Positions 15,987 through 21,809 of a stretch of 22,952 nucleotides of DNA are shown here, piece by piece. The translations under genes were made by a program, and so were the position numbers. The notes under the pieces are model-generated. The model ran no database searches. It saw only the letters and a list, made by a program, of their open reading frames with translations, and had not been told where the DNA came from. This DNA is from Alphaproteobacteria bacterium (GTDB taxonomy: Bacteria; Pseudomonadota; Alphaproteobacteria; Caulobacterales; Maricaulaceae). The DNA is taken from NCBI GenBank assembly GCA_030428405.1, contig JAUIEH010000003.1:1-22952 (forward strand). The letters are read 5' to 3'. How positions within the stretch are numbered: position 1 is the first letter of the stretch; every line of letters begins with the position of its first letter.

Positions 15987-16015
15987 TTGACCCTGCGCGA
16001 AGCGGCGCGTATAGC
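15987..16015 (+). promoter_or_regulatory. rplM-rpsI promoter (sigma70 type)
   Basis: TTGACC (15987-15992), a 17-bp spacer and TATAGC (16010-16015): five of six and four of six matches to the housekeeping consensus at ideal spacing. Transcription would begin near 16022, giving a leader of about 57 nt before rplM. Confidence 0.65.
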
Positions 16016-16078
16016 CCGCCGCTTGATCGGGTGGACAGCGCGCGGATTTGGCGCGGCTTCCAGCGAACAGGAGAGATC

Positions 16079-16603
16079 ATGAGCGCGCCTTCAGGCGACC
16101 GCGCCGTCAAAGCCGAGCGTGGACGCACCTATAATTTGAAACCGGCGGACCTGACAGACGAGGCGCTCGGCAAAAAGTGGATCGTGATTGACGCGAAGGG
16201 CGCCGTTGTCGGCCGCCTCGCAGCGTTCGCGGCCACGCGCCTGCGCGGCAAGCATCGTCCGGATTACACCCCGCATGTCGATTGCGGCGACTTCGTCGTC
16301 GTCGTGAATGCGGATCAAGCCGTTTTCACCGGCAACAAGACCTCCGACAAGGTCTATTACCGCCACACGGGCTATCCGGGCGGCATTCGTCAGACGACGC
16401 CCGAGCGGCTGAAGCGTGACGAAAAGGCCGAGCGGATCATCTATTCCGCCGTCAAGCGCATGCTGCCGAAGGAAAGCCCTCTGGCGCGGCGTCAATTCTC
16501 TCATCTGCGCGTCTATGCGGGGCCTGAGCATCCGCATGAGGCCCAGCAGCCCGAGGCGATCGATTTCGCCTCGCTCAACCGCAAGAACACGAAGGCGAAC
16601 TGA
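16079..16603 (+). CDS. rplM: 50S ribosomal protein L13
   Basis: A 174-residue L13, an early-assembly large-subunit protein. Core motifs are KKWIVIDAKGAVVGRLAAFA, RGKHRPDYTPHVDCGDFVVV, KVYYRHTGYPGG, and the AVKRMLP...LRVYAGPEHPHEAQQPE end. It is longer than the usual 150-160 residues. About 14 residues precede the standard KTY/RTYNLKPAD start, and LTDEALG is inserted before KKW. The ATG at 16079 has AGGAG at 16069-16073 with 5-nt spacing, so the extension looks real. An upstream GTG at 16031 lacks this signal. rpsI follows after 2 bp. Confidence 0.95.
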   Translation: MSAPSGDRAVKAERGRTYNLKPADLTDEALGKKWIVIDAKGAVVGRLAAFAATRLRGKHRPDYTPHVDCGDFVVVVNADQAVFTGNKTSDKVYYRHTGYPGGIRQTTPERLKRDEKAERIIYSAVKRMLPKESPLARRQFSHLRVYAGPEHPHEAQQPEAIDFASLNRKNTKAN

Positions 16604-16605
16604 GC

Positions 16606-17091
16606 ATGGCCGAAGAAACCGCCAGCCTTGAAGACCTCAAGGACGTCATGGCCGACACGCCGGCCGCAGCGCCCCAGGAACTGCCTGAGCCGCAAATCGA
16701 CCAGTGGGGCCGCTCTTACGCGACCGGCAAGCGCAAGGACGCGGTCGCGCGCGTCTGGATCAAGCCGGGCAACGGCAAGATCACGGTCAATGGCCGCGAG
16801 CAGGAAACCTATTTCGCGCGCCCGGTTCTGCGCATGCTGATCCAACAGCCCTTCACCGTCACCGAGCGCACCGACCAATATGACGTCGTCGCCACGGTGC
16901 GCGGCGGCGGTCTTTCCGGACAAGCCGGCGCGGTGCGTCACGGCATCTCAAAAGCGCTCACGCTTTATGAGCCCGGCCTGCGCGGCCCCTTGAAGTCGCA
17001 CGGCTTCCTCACGCGCGACAGCCGGACGGTCGAGCGTAAGAAATACGGCCGCGCGAAAGCTCGCCGCAGCTTCCAGTTCTCGAAGCGCTAA
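16606..17091 (+). CDS. rpsI: 30S ribosomal protein S9
   Basis: A 161-residue S9. An alphaproteobacterial-type N-terminal extension (about residues 1-35, acidic, with SLEDLKDVM) leads into the conserved core: GRSYATGKRKDAVARVWIKP, GKITVNGREQETYF, GGGLSGQAGAVRHGISKAL, and the C-terminal FLTRDSR...RRSFQFSKR tail, whose final Lys-Arg contacts P-site tRNA. It lies 2 bp after rplM in the near-universal L13-S9 operon. The argC gene that often follows in related genomes is not here; a terminator closes the operon. Confidence 0.97.
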   Translation: MAEETASLEDLKDVMADTPAAAPQELPEPQIDQWGRSYATGKRKDAVARVWIKPGNGKITVNGREQETYFARPVLRMLIQQPFTVTERTDQYDVVATVRGGGLSGQAGAVRHGISKALTLYEPGLRGPLKSHGFLTRDSRTVERKKYGRAKARRSFQFSKR

Positions 17092-17114
17092 GCGTCATAT
17101 CAATTTACGGGAGG

Positions 17115-17146
17115 AGCGCGCGCGGATTAATCCGGGCGCGCTTTTT
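17115..17146 (+). terminator. Terminator of rplM-rpsI
   Basis: AGCGCGCGCGGA (17115-17126) pairs with TCCGGGCGCGCT (17131-17142... read as 17131-17141 plus the first T-run base) with one mismatch around a TTAA loop, followed by TTTTC. It begins 23 bp after the rpsI stop. Bases 17147-17222 beyond it hold nothing I recognise. Confidence 0.82.
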
Positions 17147-17222
17147 CTTTGTATGCGGTCTTATTCGCCGGACGGCGCGGCGACGCCTCCACCTTCCCAG
17201 CTTTTGTTCGACGCTCGCATTC

Positions 17223-17780
17223 TCAGCCGCTGAATGAGCACCCGTGTTTGCTCAGCGTTTGCGCGAAGGCGTCATAGGCGATGTTGAGTTCGTGTTCTGA
17301 CAAATTGTTCAGCACATGAATTTCTTGCGCGCCGTATACGATATAGACATAGCCGTTTTTCTTTTGGGCCGCGTTGACGACCCGTTTCTTGCCGATTGAA
17401 TTGATGTCTTTCAGCGAGAAGGCTCTGTTGTTCGCACTCAGTTTGGCGTCATCGACGGTGATGCGCTGCTTCCGCGTTCTGAACGTCAGATATAAGAACG
17501 AAATCACCAGCACCGCTGTGAGAATCGTCGCGCCCGCGATGCGGATTATTTCGCCTGTATCGGTCAATAGACCGTAATACCGATCGTCCCGGCTGAGCGC
17601 CGGTATGCTGAACAATATGTGCCGAAAGAAATTATAGCCGACGACGCCTAAGCCGGCGAACAAGACGCCATATCCCAGAATGTTGATCAGATAGCGTGGC
17701 GACGTTTCGACCGTAATCTGCGTTTCGTCGCTCTTCGTCTCCACCTCGATGAACTTCTTCACCGGTTCAACCGAACTCAT
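17223..17780 (-). CDS. Two-TM membrane protein with C-terminal PH-like domain, function unknown
   Basis: A 185-residue protein without a named family that I can assign. A hydrophilic charged N terminus (1-28) precedes TM helix 1 (about 31-51), a short loop and TM helix 2 (about 80-100). A C-terminal soluble domain (about 103-185) follows. That domain reads as alternating short strands and a final helix (QRITVDDAKLS, RAFSLKDINSIGKKRV, YVYIVYGAQEIHVL, LNIAYDAFAQTL), the outline of a bacterial PH-like domain. Its codon use looks more AT-rich than the flanking genes. The ribosome binding site is poor: GAGGAA lies about 19 nt upstream of the ATG. It may be a recent acquisition, but no mobile-element remnants adjoin it. 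Confidence 0.72.
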   Translation of the reverse strand: MSSVEPVKKFIEVETKSDETQITVETSPRYLINILGYGVLFAGLGVVGYNFFRHILFSIPALSRDDRYYGLLTDTGEIIRIAGATILTAVLVISFLYLTFRTRKQRITVDDAKLSANNRAFSLKDINSIGKKRVVNAAQKKNGYVYIVYGAQEIHVLNNLSEHELNIAYDAFAQTLSKHGCSFSG

Positions 17781-17863
17781 TACGCACGCTCGCTCGTTGT
17801 TCCTCAGGCCAGGAGCCTGATCGAAAATGAATGATGGAAACGACAGGCCGCGGCCGAGCGCGC

Positions 17864-18277
17864 CTAGTGATCGGATGGCGGCGGGTCGACCTCGTCACTC
17901 TCGCAACCCTTTTGCGCCCGCGCGCGCTGAATGTCGGCGACGCGTGAATCCAAGGCTGCTTCAGCGCGCACGCGCTGTCGGTCGGTAGAGGGCAGGAAGG
18001 TCTCGATGATGCCGGCGAACGTGCTCCAGTCGATGCTTTCGCTCTCGCCGATGCGGTGGCGGACATCGGCGGCGCGCACGAGTTCCTGATCCAGTTCCGC
18101 ACAGGTCATGGTCTGCGCTTCGCTGACCGATAATCCTTGCACGAGCGGAATACGCGAGGAGGCGCAGGACGCCAAAGCTGCGGCGCCGGCCAGAAGCGGG
18201 AGAAGGGCGCCGCGGCGGAGAAACTCCGCGCGGCGCACGCGAACGCGAGACGGGTCTGGGTTATTCTTAGTCATCAT
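17864..18277 (-). CDS. Small lipoprotein of unknown function
   Basis: A 137-residue predicted lipoprotein. A long arginine-rich n-region (RVRVRRAEFLRRG) leads into a hydrophobic core and lipobox LASC, with Cys38. The mature part is mostly helical, with MTCAELDQELVRAADVRHRIGE and a later QRVRAEAALDSRVADIQRARAQKGCE helix. It has two further cysteines, in MTCAEL and KGCESD, that could pair. No family recognised. The two tandem ATGs (18277, 18274) lie inside the 3' end of the upstream gene, which stops at 18267, so translation is probably coupled. The arginine pairs could suit Tat export, but no clean SRRxFLK motif is present. Confidence 0.75.
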   Translation of the reverse strand: MMTKNNPDPSRVRVRRAEFLRRGALLPLLAGAAALASCASSRIPLVQGLSVSEAQTMTCAELDQELVRAADVRHRIGESESIDWSTFAGIIETFLPSTDRQRVRAEAALDSRVADIQRARAQKGCESDEVDPPPSDH

Positions 18278-18878
18278 CCGAGAGATAAATGTCCACTTCC
18301 TCTGGCGACAGGGACACCGCGCGAAGCTGAACGTTCACGGAGTCTGAAAGCCGCCTGTGAATGGCGTAGAAGAAACCTGAGATGCGCAGAACCGCGCCGC
18401 TTTCGCCGGTCTCCGGGTCGAACTCGCAATAGACGTCATTGGCCCAATGCGTGGTGCGGTTGCCGGCATAGACGGTGACGGTGTAGCGCGGCGCATTGGC
18501 GCCGCGGCCTTCGACTTCGAAGAAATAGCGAAGTCCGTCTTCCATATCGAGCGGACCATAAGCGCCCGGCGCACAGCGCGAGGGCTCAGCGGTATAGCCC
18601 TGATCGGACATGCGCAGCACTTCGTCCACCGTGTCGTCGGTCAACGGAATGCGCATGTCGAGGCGTTGAAACGTGCCGTCGGGCACGATCGCGACATTGA
18701 CCGAGGCGGCGCGCACGACGCCCGGCGTGTCGACATCAGCGGTGTCGGTGGCGAGGTTCACGTCGATATTCGTCGTCGTGAAGCTTCTTGTCTGTGCGGC
18801 TGCGGGTACAGCAGCGCCGGCGGCGAGAACCAGCGCCAAAGCGCCTAACCCGCACGTTTTCGCGAACTCTTGGGCCAT
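18267..18878 (-). CDS. Exported protein of unknown function
   Basis: A 203-residue protein with a signal peptide (about 1-28, cleavage AAAQ region) and a mature part of beta-rich character. It has two cysteines, in PSRCAPGAYGPL and VYCEFDPETG. The segments RYFFEVEGRG, PRYTVTVYAGN and GAVLRISGFFYAIHRRL suggest a beta-sandwich. It ends acidic (LSDDD). No family is recognised. The ATG at 18878 has AAGGAGA at 18891-18885 with 6-nt spacing, so the longer frame to 18998 is not used. Its stop overlaps the start of the downstream lipoprotein gene by 11 bp. The two products may act together in the periplasm. Confidence 0.78.
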   Translation of the reverse strand: MAQEFAKTCGLGALALVLAAGAAVPAAAQTRSFTTTNIDVNLATDTADVDTPGVVRAASVNVAIVPDGTFQRLDMRIPLTDDTVDEVLRMSDQGYTAEPSRCAPGAYGPLDMEDGLRYFFEVEGRGANAPRYTVTVYAGNRTTHWANDVYCEFDPETGESGAVLRISGFFYAIHRRLSDSVNVQLRAVSLSPEEVDIYLSDDD

Positions 18879-19006
18879 CTCGCTTCTCCTTATCGCGCCT
18901 GAACGGGTCGCCTTCGTCTCGGGCCGGTTCAAGCTGCGTCCTTTCAATCCATCATCCACATTCGGTTCAACGCTTCGCCGCGCAAGCGGCTGCATCACTT
19001 TTCCGT
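18879..19006 (-). promoter_or_regulatory. Intergenic region upstream of the exported protein
   Basis: A 128-bp gap between two same-strand genes. It contains the AAGGAGA ribosome binding site for the downstream gene. I see no hairpin with a T-run after the GH19-like gene and no strong -35/-10 pair, so it is unclear whether the genes at 17864-20590 form one transcript. Confidence 0.3.
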
Positions 19007-20590
19007 CTAGCTCCTGAACAGCCCTGTGACGCGCTGCCAGATCAGGCGAATGAACAAGAGACCGGCGGCGAGCAGGAACAACAGGCCGAGCCCGTATTGC
19101 GCAACGGTCTGCGTCGTCGTCGTTTCCGCAGCGGGCGCGTCGACGTCGATATCATTGGTCGCGTCAGCGCCGTCGGTTGGCTCGTCGGTCGGTTCGTCAA
19201 TCGGCTCATCGACCGGTTCGTCAGTGGGCTCGTCGACGGGTTCATCCACCGGTTCGTCGGTTGGTTCGTCGACGGGCTCATCGACCGGTTCATCGACGGG
19301 CGGTTCATCGACCGGAGGCTCGTCAATCGGCGGCTCGTCCGTCGTCTCGTCTTCCGGCGGAACAGAAATGGGCGGATCTTCGCGCACCGGTTCCTGCGCG
19401 GTGTCGGAATCAAACTCCGGCTCATCGACTAGTTCTTCGCCGTCGAGCACGCCGGTTGGAAGCTCGTCTTCCACCGGATCACCGGCCGTCACGGCGTCGT
19501 CGAAAACATCCCAGAAGCGGCCGCCTTCATCGCCCCACACGACCTGATCGCCAGTCGGTTCGTCCGTGGGCTCGTCAGTCGGCTCGTCGGTCGGTCCATC
19601 GACGGGCTCGTCTGTCGGTTCGTCCGTCGGCTCATCGGTCGGTTCATTGACCGGCTCATCCGTGGGTTCGTCGACAGGCTCGTCAGTTGGCTCGTCCGTC
19701 GGCTCATCGACCGGTTCGTCGGTGGGCTCATCCGTCGGTTCCTCGACTTCGACAGGCACGGTCGAAGCCTCGATCGAGGCGAGGAAACGACGGGCGTGTT
19801 CGCCGATGGCGTCGGCGCGGTCGGTGCCGTTGATGATGCGGCGCGCGGAGGAATAATCGCCGGTCTGGCTCGGCTGGCCGAATTCGTTGACGCGAAAATG
19901 GCGCTGCAGGCAGTGGCCCGGCACGAACCAGCCATAGACCATGCCCTCATAGGCGATGAGGATGGAGGTTTCCGGGTCCATCGCGAGCGAGGGGTTCCAG
20001 AGATAGCTTTCCGGATTTTCTTCCTCGCGCGGAATGCCGAATTCGTCGTCGACGCGGCTGTAATTGTAATGCCAGGTCAGCTGCACATAGCCGCGACCGA
20101 AATAATTCTGGCCCGTCGGCTCATAGGTGCGCCAATAGGTGTGGTGGCCGCAGCAGCTTGAATTGCGCAGGCGCGAGACGGCCTGTTCGTCGGTCGTGGC
20201 GAGGGTTTCGCGCACCGGAAACATCCGGTTCGCGGTCTCGTGATAGGCCGTCGCCAGCACGTAAGCGAGCCAGCGCGGGTCCTGCATCCAGTCATTGCCG
20301 TTCCAATAGCGCAGGATTGCATCGGTGCCGGCGTATTGGTTGCCCTCGCGCTCATAGACCGGATAGGCCGTGCGCACATGGGCGTAGAATGCGGCGAGAT
20401 CGATGCGGGTCTGGCGCGGGCTCTCGACGCCGACATTGCGTATGAAGTCGACCTGTTCGCGCGTACAGACTTCAGGACCTGGGTCTTCGGCCAGCACAGG
20501 GCCGACCGCGAGCGCAGCCAGAGCCGAGGCGCCGGCGAGCCGGTGCGCCGCGCGCTTCAAGACGCGTCGAATTGTCGTTTCTGACCGCAC
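19007..20590 (-). CDS. Exported GH19-like enzyme with DEP-repeat stalk and C-terminal membrane anchor
   Basis: A 527-residue modular protein. The signal peptide (about 1-34, cleavage VLA|E) is followed by a GH19/lysozyme-superfamily catalytic domain (about 40-275). The domain shows AYHETANRMFPVRE, with the likely acid Glu118, then NYFGRGYVQLTWHYNY. This family cleaves chitin or peptidoglycan glycan strands. Next come two acidic proline-rich blocks of tetrapeptides, residues 284-347 (16 EPTD/EPVD-type units) and 417-473 (13 DEP units), separated by about 70 acidic residues. A single TM helix (about 498-518) and a short basic tail (RVTGLFRS) end the protein. The start is GTG at 20590, with GGGGGA upstream; a TTG at 20623 adds 11 residues. 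It is likely anchored in the inner membrane with the enzyme facing the periplasmic wall. The substrate is inferred. Confidence 0.85.
   Translation of the reverse strand: MRSETTIRRVLKRAAHRLAGASALAALAVGPVLAEDPGPEVCTREQVDFIRNVGVESPRQTRIDLAAFYAHVRTAYPVYEREGNQYAGTDAILRYWNGNDWMQDPRWLAYVLATAYHETANRMFPVRETLATTDEQAVSRLRNSSCCGHHTYWRTYEPTGQNYFGRGYVQLTWHYNYSRVDDEFGIPREEENPESYLWNPSLAMDPETSILIAYEGMVYGWFVPGHCLQRHFRVNEFGQPSQTGDYSSARRIINGTDRADAIGEHARRFLASIEASTVPVEVEEPTDEPTDEPVDEPTDEPTDEPVDEPTDEPVNEPTDEPTDEPTDEPVDGPTDEPTDEPTDEPTGDQVVWGDEGGRFWDVFDDAVTAGDPVEDELPTGVLDGEELVDEPEFDSDTAQEPVREDPPISVPPEDETTDEPPIDEPPVDEPPVDEPVDEPVDEPTDEPVDEPVDEPTDEPVDEPIDEPTDEPTDGADATNDIDVDAPAAETTTTQTVAQYGLGLLFLLAAGLLFIRLIWQRVTGLFRS
19172..19342 (-). 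repeat. 12-bp minisatellite, block 2 (DEP repeats)
   Basis: Imperfect tandem 12-bp units coding for (T/V/I)DEP, 13 copies, the first three with an extra proline codon (15 bp). Third-position differences between units show that the array is not freshly expanded. It lies within the GH19-like gene, nearer its membrane anchor. Confidence 0.9.
19550..19741 (-). repeat. 12-bp minisatellite, block 1 (EPTD/EPVD repeats)
   Basis: Sixteen imperfect tandem 12-bp units coding for EP(T/V)D, with single variants EPVN, GPTD and EPTG. It directly follows the catalytic domain of the GH19-like protein. Copy-number change would keep the frame because the unit is 12 bp. Confidence 0.9.
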
Positions 20591-20727
20591 GCATCCCCCA
20601 TGTCGGCGCCGCGCGTTAACCAAATCGACTATTACGGCAACAAGGCGGCGTGTCTAGAAATCCTGCAGCGCGTTTATCGGTTTCACAGCCCCTGACGCGC
20701 GCGCGAAATGCGTGATAGACGCCCGCC
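20591..20727. promoter_or_regulatory. Divergent intergenic region between GH19-like gene and marC-family gene
   Basis: A 137-bp region that must carry both outward promoters. A TTAACC element at 20616-20621 resembles a CtrA half-site, but the second half at the proper 7-bp spacing is missing. GGGGGA (complement of 20594-20598 region) is the ribosome binding site for the GTG start at 20590. No strong promoter pair is visible. Confidence 0.3.
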
Positions 20728-21369
20728 ATGACCGAGCTCTTCGCCGCCGCATTCGTCACCTTTTTCGTCGTCATCGACGCCCCCGGCGTGACGCCGATCT
20801 TCGCCAGCCTGACGCAGGAGGGCGGGCCGGCCCATCGCCGCGCCATGGCGTTCAAATCGGTGATCATCGCCGCCTTCGTGCTGGTCGGCTTCGCCTATGG
20901 CGGCGACTGGCTCTTGAATCAGCTCCATGTCTCGCTCGACGCCTTCCGCATCGCGGGCGGAATCTTGTTGTTCCTGATGGCGCTGGACATGCTTTTCGAG
21001 AAGCGCACCGAGCGACGCGAACAGCGCGCCGAAGCGCTGATGCATGAGCCGCACGAAAAGCCGCAGGACGTCTCTGTCTTTCCAATGGCCATCCCGATGA
21101 TGGCGGGACCGGGCGCAATCGCGACCGTGCTGCTCTACATGAACGAGCATGACGGCGTTGCTTCGCAACTCATCGTGCTGGCGGCGGCGGGCGCCAATCT
21201 TTTGCTGTGCCTGGTGATGTTTCTCGCCTCCGGCCTGTTGATGCGGCTGATGGGCGACACGATCGCGACGGTGGTGACGCGCATTCTCGGCCTCATCCTC
21301 GCAGCGCTTTCGACGCAATTCGTCATCGACGGCGTCGGCGGCGCGTTTGGTCTAAGCGGCGCGCATTAG
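20728..21369 (+). CDS. MarC family (UPF0056) integral membrane protein
   Basis: A 213-residue, six-helix inner-membrane protein of the MarC/YhgN family. The signature FFVVIDAPGVTPIFASLTQ near the N terminus, the FRIAGGILLFLMALDML helix and FPMAIPMMAGPGAIATVLL in the second half are characteristic. A charged cytoplasmic loop (about 91-114, EKRTERREQRAEALMHEPHE...) separates two three-helix halves. The family was named from the mar locus, but its transport role is not established and it is not a proven drug efflux system. The gene is divergent from the GH19-like gene and 46 bp upstream of the cupin gene on the same strand. Confidence 0.93.
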   Translation: MTELFAAAFVTFFVVIDAPGVTPIFASLTQEGGPAHRRAMAFKSVIIAAFVLVGFAYGGDWLLNQLHVSLDAFRIAGGILLFLMALDMLFEKRTERREQRAEALMHEPHEKPQDVSVFPMAIPMMAGPGAIATVLLYMNEHDGVASQLIVLAAAGANLLLCLVMFLASGLLMRLMGDTIATVVTRILGLILAALSTQFVIDGVGGAFGLSGAH

Positions 21370-21415
21370 CGAGCCGGAGATTTATCGCCGCCGTTCTCAC
21401 TGCTAGGGTCAGCAC

Positions 21416-21799
21416 ATGAATGGATTGGCGCCTGAAAAAATCGACCTCATGGACGCGCTCGCGAGCTTTGACGAGACTTGGGCGCCGCGGCTGATTGCGG
21501 ATGTCGACGGCCATCATCTGCGCCTCGCCAAGCTCGAAGGCGCATTCGAATGGCATGCGCATACAGATGAAGACGAGTTGTTCTTCTGCCTTGAGGGCCG
21601 GCTTCATCTGCATTTGCGCCAGGATGGCGGCGAGCGCACCGTCACGCTCGAACCGGGCCAGATTTTCCTCGTGCCCAAGGGGCTCGAACATCTGCCGGTC
21701 GCAGACCCGACCGCGAGCGTTTTGATCGTGGAGAAGGGCAGCGTCGTGAACACCGGCACTGCGGGCGGTGAACGCACCCGCGCGCCGGTTCCGCTCTAA
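21416..21799 (+). CDS. Small single-domain cupin protein
   Basis: A 127-residue cupin. Motif 1 is exact: Gly42, His47, His49, Glu54 and Gly61 at GX(4)HXHX(4)EX(6)G spacing. Motif 2 is G81 with P87, G89 and H92. The three histidines and Glu54 would bind one metal ion. The rest is a single beta-barrel with no second domain. Small cupins include isomerases, dioxygenases and sugar-binding proteins, and nothing here separates these; the product is cytoplasmic, with no signal peptide. It is 46 bp after the MarC-family gene, so the two may be cotranscribed. The stop lies 10 bp from the convergent oxidase gene, leaving no room for a separate terminator. Confidence 0.88.
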   Translation: MNGLAPEKIDLMDALASFDETWAPRLIADVDGHHLRLAKLEGAFEWHAHTDEDELFFCLEGRLHLHLRQDGGERTVTLEPGQIFLVPKGLEHLPVADPTASVLIVEKGSVVNTGTAGGERTRAPVPL

Positions 21800-21809
21800 G
21801 GCGCTTTCG

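Larger units (their letters stand above)
15745..16078. promoter_or_regulatory. 334-bp divergent intergenic region between lipoprotein gene and rplM
   Basis: No convincing gene is seen here on either strand. The region must hold the promoters for the lipoprotein gene (-) and for rplM-rpsI (+). Within it are an 18-bp near-palindrome at 15923-15940, a small perfect hairpin GCGCT-TTTT-AGCGC at 15963-15976 and the rplM promoter at 15987-16015, listed separately. The part nearest the lipoprotein gene (15745-15900) shows nothing distinctive. Confidence 0.6.

Noticed and set aside
19172..19741. Possible CRISPR array
   Set aside because: The repeats are contiguous 12-bp coding units without spacers, and no cas genes are present.
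19026..19856. Long + strand open frames full of Ser/Gly/Val/Thr repeats opposite the GH19-like gene
   Set aside because: They are antisense translations of the 12-bp DEP repeats, which stay open in several frames. They have no start signal or domain, and the - strand frame has a signal peptide, an enzyme domain and a TM anchor.
20616..20621. TTAACC resembling a CtrA site before the GH19-like gene
   Set aside because: The full TTAA-N7-TTAA pattern is absent; a six-base half-site is expected by chance.
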